A DNA stretch of 64,000 bases from Zygaena filipendulae. Its lineage: Eukaryota; Arthropoda; Insecta; Lepidoptera; Zygaenidae. The stretch is taken from NCBI GenBank assembly GCA_907165275.2, contig OU015669.1, positions 2,006,501 through 2,070,500 of the forward strand, written 5' to 3'. The notes under the pieces are model-generated. The model did not search any database and was not told where the DNA came from. It worked only from the letters and a program-made list of their open reading frames with translations. Of the stretch, positions 31,556 to 40,238 are shown piece by piece (position 1 is the stretch's first letter; every line of letters begins with the position of its first letter). Made by a program: the position numbers and the translations under genes.

Positions 31556-31967
31556 TAAGAAAAACCGAAGTTAAGCCATTGAACCATACAATAGTCTTAA
31601 AAGAAGGGTAATAAAGAACTGAGAAGTTACAATCAAGGAAAAAAACCAATGCAGCCACCAACCAAACAAAGAATGGACAGGAGGGTTTCGAAGTGAGATA
31701 TTTGAATATTTTTACATAGTGTGGCAAATAGAGAACATAGGGTTCATGTATATAATCAACAAAAACTAGGATGTAAGGTAAACATAAATAAACTTTTCTT
31801 TTTAAAGTGTGATGTGGAATAATTCGATATATGATAAGTTTTGTATAAGAATAATTATCGTGTGTAGCGTACCATAATAAAATTAAGAGTTTAAATAAAG
31901 TGCAAACGTAAAGGATGAGTAGATGTAGACTGTGACACGTGCCAAGACTATATAAAACAATTACTAG

Positions 31968-32906
31968 TCAGTTATGGTTTTTTAATTTTAACAAATCGTT
32001 TTCGTTATTAATTATGGTATGCGGTGCTCCGTCTTTTCTGCGCAGAAAAATTCTTCCACCTGTCACCCAACAGAAACTATAATTATTTTCTCTCGCAAAT
32101 TCGCGTGCCAAAAAGAACAATTTCTTCATTTTGAATGATAAATTTTCGGATATATAAATATATTTGGCCGGACCAGCAATTCTCATAGATTCCGTAGATA
32201 GCCTGGAGTTTTCCTTGTTGTATTTTTTATACATTTTGATAATTTTATCTTTTATTAACACACTAGTAAAATCGACTATGATCGTAGATTTTGTGGGTTC
32301 CTTTGTTTTTATACGAAAAATATCCCTGATTTGGAATGGCTCGATCTGGATGTTCAATATTTTTCCAATGCTAGTGACAGTGTCTAAAAGAGACTCCTTA
32401 GTTTCGGGTTGACTCGGAAGGATATTTCTTATTTCGACACAAGTCGATCTCAAGCCGCGTTCAAAATGTTCAACTTTTTCTTCTAGTGAATTAATGTATT
32501 TTAAGTTATTTTGCCTATCTAGTTCTAAATTCGTAATCTGCAGAGTTAAATTGTCGTATCTTTGGCTTAGGAACTCCATAGAAGTGTGAATGTCAGCATT
32601 TTGGCGTTTAATCTCTTCAACATAGGAGTAAAGTTTATCAAACTTAGTTTCTTGTTTGTCCATAAATTCTTGAAACATTGAACGCATATCCGACATGAAC
32701 TTTGACATTTCAGTTTTTGTTTTGTCGTAGCTATTTGTACGCTTGCGTTTGATACGTAAGTTGGCATTAGACTCCTCAATATCCATGGTACTGCCGTCAG
32801 ATGTACACGCACTGTCTAAGACCGGATCCGAGGCGCAGTGTTGTAAAGGTTTCGATTTCACATTATGAGTAATTGAAGCGCTCCTGAGTGACATGCCGAG
32901 AATCAA
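31968..32906 (-). CDS. LINE-B ORF1: coiled-coil RNA-binding protein
   Basis: 312 residues, open. The N-terminus has a basic LRIKRKRTNSYDK patch. A long heptad-rich coiled coil covers roughly residues 60-150 (SMFQEFMDKQETKFDKLYSY through LEEKVEHFERG). The C-terminal half (VTSIGKILNIQIEP, IRDIFRIK, STIIVDFTSVLIKDKIIK, YISENLSFKMKKLFFLAR, WVTGGRIFLRR) resembles the FP/L1-ORF1-like nucleic-acid-binding fold found in many CR1-group ORF1 proteins. There is no zinc knuckle. It probably trimerises through the coil and coats element RNA. The start could also be the ATG 12 bases further in. Confidence 0.75.
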   Translation of the reverse strand: MILGMSLRSASITHNVKSKPLQHCASDPVLDSACTSDGSTMDIEESNANLRIKRKRTNSYDKTKTEMSKFMSDMRSMFQEFMDKQETKFDKLYSYVEEIKRQNADIHTSMEFLSQRYDNLTLQITNLELDRQNNLKYINSLEEKVEHFERGLRSTCVEIRNILPSQPETKESLLDTVTSIGKILNIQIEPFQIRDIFRIKTKEPTKSTIIVDFTSVLIKDKIIKMYKKYNKENSRLSTESMRIAGPAKYIYISENLSFKMKKLFFLAREFARENNYSFCWVTGGRIFLRRKDGAPHTIINNENDLLKLKNHN

Positions 32907-33058
32907 GATAGTACTAGGGGACGAGAAATAGTGTGAAGTTTACGAGAGGAAAAACTACGAATGCGATTGGTGGTTAAATTTAATTGTCTTGTATTAAGTG
33001 CAACACCCGCTGTTTATATTGGATTTAAAAAAAATGTAACGCCCACAAGTAGGAGTAT

Positions 33059-33379
33059 CCGACTGTTACCCACACATGCAATACAGAAGATGGTAGAATG
33101 TCACTGCGTACACGCATGGAACACACCAGCAATACTACGTGTACGATGCACAGATGTAGGAAATACAACAGGTGGTTGTCAGTTGGCACTATGAATGAGC
33201 ACATGTAGGTGGGGACTATAGTATCAACGATGCGCCCGCGCACACACAGCACTCAGAGTAGCAATAAGCACTTTACTAGTTATTCACTCCTAGTAAACTA
33301 ACTACCAAATGAATTTTATAATAATTAAAATATATTTTTATTAAAAAACTTTAGAGTCCTTGCACACGTCAACTCAATA
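33059..33379. other. junction between LINE-B and the H2 right arm
   Basis: About 320 bases without a recognisable gene. Short frames here have no known domain. It may be H2 subterminal DNA or LINE-B 5' untranslated sequence, depending on the true LINE-B start. Confidence 0.3.
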
Positions 33380-33587
33380 CCGAGATCCGAGGGGAAGAGT
33401 ATAACTGCACATGACCACGTGGTTACCACATCGCAACGACAGCGACAACGCAACCACATCGACATTTTGTCGGTACCACAACGCAACTGCAAAAAGCCGC
33501 TGCGACACTATTCACACGTAACCACAGCTTGACCACATTTTGTCGCTGCCACGTGGTGTGGTTGTGGTACGTGTGAATTGACACTTA

Positions 33588-33701
33588 CTGAACGCACTGC
33601 TCGCCTACTCACCTGGCACTGATATATTTGCCGACAGTCTATCAACAGTGGTTGCAAATGCCATTATGTTTCTAAGTCAATCGGACTATCTAACGCTGTA
33701 A
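33588..33701 (+). pseudogene. LINE-A ORF2 C-terminal end
   Basis: Directly after the TTA at 33585-33587 the LINE-A frame resumes in the same phase as before H1. It is open for 37 codons (LNALLAYSPGTDIF and further) to a TAA at 33699-33701. The remaining 54 bases are the 3' untranslated region and the (TAAA)n tail. The continuation confirms that H1 and H2 were inserted in one codon. Confidence 0.85.
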
Positions 33702-33755
33702 TCCATATGGGCACTTACCTGTATTTACAGTGAAATTTCTATAAATAAATAAATA

Positions 33756-35338
33756 AATGGTCGAATACAGTAACAGAAATACCAGATTTTAATTTTGATA
33801 GCTCTCAGTGTGGTGTAACCGTAAATGTTGATAACTTGAATCAAATTATTGACTTCTTTTACCTCATATTCCCAAAAAATTACATAGAATATCTGGTGAA
33901 CTGTACTAACAATTATGGGAACGCTCTATGCAAAAGTAATAAACCTCATACCAGAAATAGCCGCAAAACAGTATATCGTGAAGTCACTTGTGAAGAAATG
34001 ATGAAATTTCTTGGACTTTGCCTTCTCAAAGGGCACACAAAATTTCCTAAACAACGAAACATGTTTTCACTATCTGATCCGCTATATTATCATCCGATAT
34101 TTAGTTTTATAATGTCAGGACGAAGATGTGAGCAAATTTTGCGCTGCATCAGTGCATCGGAAGTAGATGCAAAAGGAGAAAATAAGATTATACAATTTAT
34201 TGAAATGATGACACTAAACTTTCGTAAAATTTACAACCCTGGTGAAGAATTGTCACTAGATGAGTCGCTTCTTTTGTTTCGGGGTCGTTTGCATTTCCGT
34301 CAGTACATCAAGTCAAAAAAAGCTCGCTACGGCATCAAATTCTACGAACTCACTACATACGATGGCTATGTGCTAAATGTAAAAATGTACTCGGGAAAGG
34401 AAGCGACAGAACAGACCATGGGTGGAAGTCAGTCTAAAACAGAAAACCTTGTAATGAGTCTAATGAGTCCTTATTTGCTACGTGGACATCATCTTTTTAT
34501 GGATAACTTCTATAACTCTGTGAATTTATCACAGAAATTGATCGACTTGAAAACTCATTGCACCGGCACACTGCGTTCAAATCGTAAAGGAAACCCTAAA
34601 TCCATTGTGGCGAAAAAATTGAAGAGAGGTGAACATGTATGGGCACGCAAGAACAAGGTATATGTTTCAAAGTGGAAGGATAAACGTCCAGTCCTGATGA
34701 TTACCACTAAGACATATCCTTCGATTGTGGAAGTAAGAAACAGATTTGGCAAGACCAGGTTGAAACCTGCAGAGGTTGAAATATATAACAGGTATATGTC
34801 CGGTATTGATCGGTCTGATCAAATGATTTCGTACTACTCATGTCCCCGCAAAACCATTAGATGGTATAAAAAGGTACTGTTTCACTTTCTGGATATAGCG
34901 GTATGGAATGCATACTTTCTATTCAAAAAATATAAAAAAAACAATTCTCACGCATACCACTACGTAAACTTCCGTGAAGAATTGATCAAAGTAATGATTG
35001 AGCTCAATAAAAATATAAAAGGAATTGATATGGTAAATAAAGGCAGCATTTATGATAATAGGAGATTCCAGCCCAGCCAGCCCAGTACATCATATGCTCC
35101 TCACCCTACAGACTGTTCTGTAACCGATAATAATATAATGGGTGGTCACTGGCCAGAACAAATGTTGTCTCGACCTGGAGTAAAGAAAAAGTTCGCCTTC
35201 CTGAAGTGTAAAGTGTGTACAAAAAAAAATATTCGTAGAGAAACAAGCTATGGTTGTAAAGGTTGCCCAGATAAACCTCCATTATGCCCATCTTGCTTCG
35301 AAGTTTATCATAAAAGTATCAGTAGTACTAATCCTTAA
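33756..35338 (+). pseudogene. piggyBac transposase, catalytic part
   Basis: The frame resumes after LINE-A and is open for about 525 codons to a TAA at 35336-35338. It contains the full DDE_Tnp_1_7 domain: EEMMKFLGLCLLKG, the first catalytic Asp in ELSLDESLLLFRGRL, the second in HHLFMDNFYNSV, the third in NRYMSGIDRSDQM, and PRKTIRWYKKVLFHFLDIA. A cysteine-rich C-terminal domain follows (KCKVCTKKNIRRETSYGCKG, then CPSCFEVYH), which binds the element ends. This part has no break; the gene is dead because of LINE-A and the frameshifts in the N-terminal part. piggyBac enzymes cut and paste at TTAA. Confidence 0.9.
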
Positions 35339-35886
35339 ACTGATGGATAAAACGGTGCTCAATAAGTTGATTGGATTAGATTATTAGATATAACAGATTT
35401 TGATATCAAGTTCCTTCCGTAACTAATAAAAAGACTGATTATGATTAATAATGTTCAATTAATAATGTTGATTTTTAGAGATATATTTCGCTGTTAATTT
35501 TTTTGAGTTTTGTGGAATTACAATGATTATTCTGTCAAACTATATTTTGTTTATCAATCGATTATAATAAATGTAAAAACTTCCACTAGTTACCTATGTG
35601 GCAATAAAAGTACTAAATTTTGAGTTTTAAAGCTACTTTTTATTCACTTACCGTCACAAAAAACACTGACGCCTGAAGGCGTAGTGCACAATGCATACTA
35701 TATTGCGATGTTAAATATGACACTACGGATAAAAACGTATACGCCTAAGAACGTACTGTCACATCGTTACATGTAATATTTAATCTATGTGACAGAACGC
35801 CTTATGACGTTTACGCCTAGATCCGTTCTGTCATATATTCTATTTTACTTACTATGCGTTGTGACACTACGTTCAGTAAATTAATG
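35339..35886 (+). repeat. piggyBac 3' region with subterminal repeats
   Basis: After the transposase comes AT-rich sequence and then, from about 35667, a set of inverted and direct motifs (ACGCCTGAAGGCGTAG, ACGTATACGCCTAAGAACG, GTGACAGAACGCC, GACGTTTACGCCTAGATCCG). They resemble ACAGTACGCC/GTTGACGTC motifs at the left end (5661-5780). These are candidate transposase binding sites. Confidence 0.6.
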
Positions 35887-36169
35887 TTAATTGGCATTTA
35901 ACAAGATGTAACTTAATTAGTTAAATGCCAATTAACATTAATTTATTAAACTTGTCTGATTGCGGCAGTTTTGTTTTAAAAATCTATACTTAACTAAGTA
36001 ATCATTAAAGTCGACTCTGAGTGCGGTGGTAAGCTACTCTAATCTAAGTTACGAACGAAAGTTGAAGTTGTACACATGATTTTTTGGAATTTTAACCTCA
36101 AATTGAAAAAACCAAAAGTGTTACCTTTTGATTTTCGTTTTAGTCGATTTCGGTAAAAAAATAATTAAA

Positions 36170-36653
36170 ATGGCTACGAGACAGCTTTTAATCGTGGCTG
36201 CTTTGCGTGAAGAACGTTTAGAGCGTAGAAGGAACCGGCGCCGCCTGCGCAATCAATTAAATATTTCAAATATTCCCGATCTAGAATTTGTAGGAAATTA
36301 CAGACTCAGTCGGGAATTACTCGAGGAGTTGTGCCATGAAATAGTGCCTTTAATGCCTCCAAAGGCAAGACGTCATGAAATCGAGCCCACACTTAAAGTG
36401 TAAATAATTATTTTATAACTTGCTTTAATGAAATTTTCCGTTCACAACCCTCAATTTCAGGTACTTACTGCTTTGAACTTTTACGCCCGAGGAAGTTACC
36501 AAGGGTATATGGGGCAAAATATGGATGGGCCCCGTGGCACAGCAGACAGTGTCTCGTTGTTTACAGGAGGTAACAACTGTACTTAATGCATCTCACATAC
36601 TAAGGAAGCACATAAGATTCCCATAAAATAGGAATGAAAGGAATCTTATTAAG
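36170..36653 (+). pseudogene. Harbinger E transposase, exons 1-2
   Basis: Exon 1 (36170-36397) encodes MATRQLLIVAALREERLERR, then NYRLSRELLEEL and PLMPPKARRHEIEPTLK, the HARBI1 N-terminus. A GTGTAAAT donor follows. Exon 2 starts at 36461 after CAATTTCAG (VLTALNFYARGSYQ). Near 36534 the frame slips by one base, after which QQTVSRCLQEVTTVLNA and RNERNLIKRK are readable with an in-frame TAA. Catalytic exons are absent. A 129-bp piece of exon 2 is tandemly duplicated (36537-36794). Confidence 0.7.
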
Positions 36654-36794
36654 CGGAAGTAAGTAGCACAGCAGACAGTGTCTCGTTGTTTACAGGAGGT
36701 AACAACTGTACTTAATGCACCTCACATACTAAGGAAGCACATAGGATTCCCACAAAATAGGAATGAAAGGAATCTTACTAAGCGGAAGTAAGTA
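36537..36794 (+). repeat. 129-bp tandem duplication of a transposase exon segment
   Basis: Units 36537-36665 and 36666-36794 differ at a few positions (for example CATCTCAC against CACCTCAC, and CCCATAAAA against CCCACAAAA). Both contain the same HARBI1 coding segment. In the second unit the codon that is TAA in the first reads CAA, so the first unit's stop arose after, or independently of, the duplication. Confidence 0.85.
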
Positions 36795-37179
36795 CTTACA
36801 ATTTACAAAAGGTGTGCAAAGAGTAGGCCCGGGGGCACCTGTCGAGCGCTGAATTTGAATTTTTTTTATTTATTTATTACGCTTTCGGCGCTTGTCATAC
36901 AAGATTTACTACACTACACAAATAACAATTTTATTTAATACAATACGCGCGCGGCAAAATCTCTAATCCAAATAGAGTGTATGTATGTACGTTTGACACG
37001 TTACCGCCCGGTCGCCCGCACTTGAAGCAAAATGATCTCTAAGTCAATAGAGTGTAAGTTCATTTGAAATGGGCGCACGGCGCGGCGCCTGTGCGTCTGT
37101 CATAGGCGAGTAATTGCGCCCTTTGACATTGCCGCCCGGTCGCTATTTGTTAGATTTCTTAAAATCATGCGATATTGAA
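36795..37179. other. spacer with LINE-like tail and GC-rich repeats
   Basis: TTTTTTTTATTTATTTATTACGC at about 36857 looks like the reversed tail of an old LINE. Further on, TTACCGCCCGGTCGCC (about 37000) recurs as TTGCCGCCCGGTCGCT (about 37130). No gene. This may be the left flank of element D before B was inserted, which I cannot prove. Confidence 0.35.
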
Positions 37180-38030
37180 TTAGGCTTCTATCAGACAGAG
37201 AGCGGTCACGCGGTCAAGCGTTCAAGCGGTCAGTTTTGCGTTCTCCGTGTTATATTACGTTACATAGAGCCCGCGCACACAGAGGGCGGTCAGGAGTTCT
37301 GAGTTCTGAGTTCCGCGTTCGCCGTTCATTACAATGTACCGAGTCTATAACTACAACGCACACAGCGGGCAGTCTGACCGCGGCGGTCAAAGCGGAACGT
37401 CGCGTTCTAAGAGTTCTTTTCCCGCCAAGACAAGGAACGCCTGAACGCCGCGATGTCTGAAGTTGCAAACACGGAAAAGTTAATTGAATTGGTTAGGGAA
37501 AGGAGATTAATATACGATTTAAGTGATGTAAACTATAAAAACCGCGACAAAAAAGCCGAAGCTTGGCTTGAAATTGCCACAGAAATGGGATTTGGAGAGA
37601 GTAAGTAAAACATCACATTGTAATAATAATTTTATATTTCAATCATTTGGATTGACAATTGGTATATATACCTACCTATTGATTAAAATAAGCGATATAT
37701 TCGTCCCGAATTGCATACGCTGTATAGTTGGTTCTGTTCATATTTGTTCGCTGAAAATTTTGAAAGCCGGTACTGCGTTGATCATTGTTTATGTCTCGGT
37801 CATCATCATAGATGTGACAATCTCCTTTTACTCTAAAAGTGTGCAATTACAGTGGCGGCGGGGCGGGCAGCGGAATCCGCTGGCGGGTAACGCAAACACA
37901 TAGTTTTTGACTAAGGTGCACCAAGTGCGGGCGGGGCGGGTGAGCGGAAATCGCAGCGGGACAAGCGGGTGTTGCGAGCGTGGCGGGTGGACGCAAGTCA
38001 GTATGCGTTTCCCGCTCGATTTGTTCGGAC

Positions 38031-39882
38031 ATGCCGCTGACGACTGAAGATTTAATAAGTGCCGTATTGGCTCGGCCACCTTTGTGGAATTCTAGTGATT
38101 CAAATCATTCGAATCGACAAGTAATTAAAAAACTGTGGGAAGAAATAAAAATAATAAGCGGAGATTCTGATGGTAATTAACTTTTATTAGTTATTTTCAT
38201 TGTTATAATAAAGTATTAAAATAATCAGTAAAGTCACTTCGTACTGCTCTAGCCCTCGCTGTAGAGCTATTGTTTTGTCTAGAACTTGATGCTGAGTTTG
38301 TTGAATATATTTGATTGATTAAATGCATATGGCGATCGGCGTGAACATCTTTAGTCATAGTGATGTTATGAAGCAAACATGCAGTTTTTATTATTAGGCG
38401 TGCATGTTTAACATTTGTTTCTATAGATTTATTAAGAATTCGCCATTTGGCACACAGAATTCCGAATGCACATTCAACGCACTTTCTGGCCCTTGATAGC
38501 CTCTTGTTAAATACTTCTTTGTTGTGGTCGAGGTTTCTTTGAGGATATGGGCGCATGAGGTATTCTTTTAATGGGTAAGCTTCATCGCCAATCAAGACCA
38601 AGGGTAGCTGCTTGTCGGTGCCTGGAAGCGTTTGAGGAGGTGGCATATTGAACCTGTGGTTTTCTAATTGTTTATTTAATCTTGAGTAGTGGAACGTGCC
38701 ACCATCACTCTGTTTGCCTCGACCACCAACTTCAACTACGATAAACTTTTTATCAGCATCAGCAACTGCTTGAAGCACTAAAGAAAAAAACTTTCGGTAG
38801 TTAAAGTATTCAGATCCTGAATGTTTAGGTTTCTTTATACGACAGTGCTTTCCGTCAACTGACCCGATGCAGTTCGGAAATTGCCATTTTTCATAATAGT
38901 CATTTGCTATTTTCTTCAATTGTTCCATTGTAGGTTGAGGCATGTGTATATGTACTAACTGATCCCAGATTGCTTCACAAGTGGTATATATAATTTTGCC
39001 AACAGTAGTCGCTCCTAATCGGAAGGAAAAAGCTAGTGCTTTGAATGACATTCCCGTAGACAAGTACCTGCAAATAAATAGTACAGTAAGCTACAATTTA
39101 CAAGTAAAAAGCTGGCAACATTAGGTAGATATTGCCAAAAATCAAAAGGCGTTGCCAGCTTTTTACCTATTGTAACTTGTAGTTTAGATAAACGGTCTCC
39201 AGGTGCAAATGACATTCACGTGAACAAACATTTTTTTACAGTTGAAATATTGAAGAAAAAATGGAAGAATATAAAAGACCATTACAGAAAGGAACTTAAG
39301 AAAATTCCACCAACTCGATCAGGAGATGCTGGTAATGATATCGTATCTAGTTGGAAACATTTCCGTCAAATGTCTTTCATGAGAGACCAAATTCAGCCTA
39401 GCCGAAGTGAATCTAATATCACTAATGAACTAACAAGTGACAGTGATGAAAACGATGATACGCAAGACTCTCGAAGTGATATAAATGTCGCATCACCGTT
39501 GTCGAGCATAGCAGTATCTTCACCAGCACACTCTCCGGCTCCATCTTCAGTTCCATCAACTTCAAGTCGAGGAAAAAAGAGGAAATCAGCTAACGAACTG
39601 CGCTCTGAATTCTTGGAAATAGAAAAAAAGCGACTTTTACTACTTCAGAACAAAGAAAGTACACGCAATACCACACAAGAAGCGCCAAAATCAGACGATT
39701 ATCATTATCTGATGAGCTTACTTCCACAACTTGAACACTTCAAAGGGATTCAAAAGTTGCGAGTCAGAAACAAAATAAATTCCATTATTATGGCCGAGCT
39801 GCAACAAGAAAGTTTTCCAGATCCTTATATGACACAATATGGTCATCATAGTACACCGCAAGATAATTTGAATAACTACTGA
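38031..39882 (+). CDS. MADF/BESS accessory protein of C (two exons)
   Basis: Exon 1 is 38031-38172 (ATG in GGACATGCC, donor GATG/GTAATT) and exon 2 is 39242-39882 (acceptor TTTTTTTACAG), joined in phase 1, about 261 residues. MADF: LISAVLARPPLWNSSDSNHS and IKKLWEEI from exon 1, then VEILKKKWKNIKDHYRKEL and WKHFRQMSFMRD from exon 2. The middle is rich in Ser, Asp and Pro. A KRLLLLQNKE helix and a BESS-like motif (YHYLMSLLPQLEHFKGIQK) follow. Its intron encloses transposase exon 2. The expected role is binding the GGGCGGGCAGCGG subterminal repeats or bringing in the transposase, by analogy with Harbinger Myb-like partners. Confidence 0.88.
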
Positions 39883-40238
39883 TTCTTTTTTATTTCTGTA
39901 ATTAAAAGTTGATTCTTATTAAAAGTTTAATTATTATTAAAAGTTTTGATTTCTTACCTCAAAGTCAATATAAGTTTCTGCTCAGGAGATATGGTTAATG
40001 GAATAAAGTTAGTTGATGTTTTCGATAACTGTGTTTTTACGGCATTTAATATGTAATCAAAAGTTGTTATTGTCATTCGAGTGTAATCATAAAATTTATC
40101 TTCATAATTTCGAAGCCTTTCGTATAAAGTATAAAATTCTCCATGCCTATACCGATCACTATTGATATCGTGGCGATTGGTTTTAGAAAAAAAAAGGTCC
40201 CACTTTATATAAGCACTAGCTTCCAAATAATCCGACAT
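38203..40238 (-). CDS. Harbinger transposase of C (two exons)
   Basis: Exon 1 is 40238-39958 and exon 2 is 39067-38203, joined GAG/G as Arg-Tyr-Leu, about 381 residues. Exon 2 motifs: YLSTGMSFKALAFSFRLGAT (helix-turn-helix-like), CIGSVDGKHCRIKKP (Asp 1), LVLIGDEAYPLKEYLMRPYP (Asp 2), CVECAFGILCAKWRIL (Glu) and AVRSDFTDYF at the end. All catalytic residues are present and there are no stops. It is probably the active enzyme that moved both C copies. Its intron contains MADF exon 2 and the foldback hairpin. Confidence 0.92.
39087..39186. repeat. foldback hairpin inside Harbinger C, copy 2
   Basis: The same 100-bp inverted repeat as at 2-101. It lies between the transposase exon 2 acceptor (ends at 39068) and the MADF exon 2 acceptor (ends at 39241). 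That explains why these acceptors are 174 bp apart here but 26-91 bp apart in A, B, D and H1. Confidence 0.75.

Larger units (their letters stand above)
28229..33046 (-). mobile_element. LINE-B, non-LTR retrotransposon with two open frames
   Basis: Minus-strand element with ORF1 (32906-31968), a 412-bp gap, ORF2 (31555-28625), a 3' end with AATAAAG and a (ATT)n tail of about 10 units on the minus strand (28234-28261). AAGTCGGAGTAT at 28226-28237 and AAGTAGGAGTAT at 33047-33058 could be an imperfect target duplication, which would place the 5' end near 33046. That boundary is uncertain. It is inserted in the right arm of H2. Confidence 0.75.
11751..33584. mobile_element. Harbinger H2 (complete, with nested insertions)
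   Basis: Terminal inverted repeats are GGGTCAATTCACACGTACCA (left) and GTGTCAATTCACACGTACCA (right, minus strand). TTA flanks it on both sides, and the left TTA (11748-11750) is shared with the right duplication of H1; the right one is 33585-33587. The ends are filled with ACCACA/TGTGGT repeats. Inside are an interlocked MADF gene and transposase gene, both open, plus Gypsy1 (in the left arm), a foldback MITE (in the intron) and LINE-B (in the right arm). Without insertions it would be about 3.9-4.2 kb. Confidence 0.9.
6566..33755 (+). mobile_element. LINE-A (5'-truncated non-LTR element, split by H1 and H2)
   Basis: Flanked by AATGGTC at 6559-6565 and 33756-33762, it ends in a (TAAA)n tail (ATAAATAAATAAAT). 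It begins inside the endonuclease domain, so it is 5'-truncated like most LINE insertions. Its frame runs to 9135, is interrupted by two Harbingers at one TTA codon, and continues at 33588-33701. The domain layout and FADDLKLF box fit the Jockey/CR1 group. Confidence 0.85.
5661..35886 (+). mobile_element. piggyBac-like element split by LINE-A
   Basis: TTAA lies at 5657-5660 and 35887-35890, and the interior begins CACGTTGACGGACAG. The left subterminal region (5661-5780) has ACAGTACGCCCGTTGACG-type repeats, and the right one (about 35670-35875) has ACGTACTGTC and GACAGAACGCC repeats. A transposase gene, 6178-6565 plus 33756-35338, lies inside and is interrupted by LINE-A. The right terminus does not mirror the left well, and an extra 18-bp direct repeat precedes each TTAA (5639-5656, 35869-35886). 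Confidence 0.75.
5581..36029. mobile_element. TAA-flanked MITE split by piggyBac
   Basis: The two ends form an inverted repeat: CGGCCGCACTCAAAGTCGAC on the left, and on the right its counterpart GTCGACTCTGAGTGCGGTGG. A further matched pair is GCTGCCGCAATCAGA and TCTGATTGCGGCAG. TAA flanks both ends (5578-5580, 36030-36032), as expected of a Harbinger-derived MITE. Without the insertion it would be only a few hundred bases and strongly palindromic, with an inner ATTAATGTTAATTGGCATTT arm pair. A TTAA in the left arm was used by piggyBac. Confidence 0.7.
5406..36665 (+). mobile_element. Harbinger element E, decayed host of the first nest
   Basis: Remains of a Harbinger whose transposase (36170-36653) is on plus. 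Its 5' flank was interrupted by the MITE at 5581-36029 and everything nested in it. Before the MITE, 5455-5580 carries TTTCGTTG/CAACGAAA-type subterminal repeats. After the MITE, GAACGAAAGTTG continues the same style. I could not fix the outer ends or a target duplication, so both coordinates are approximate. Confidence 0.45.

Noticed and set aside
32961..33252. Short frames on both strands beside LINE-B
   Set aside because: No recognised motif; probably untranslated or H2 arm sequence.
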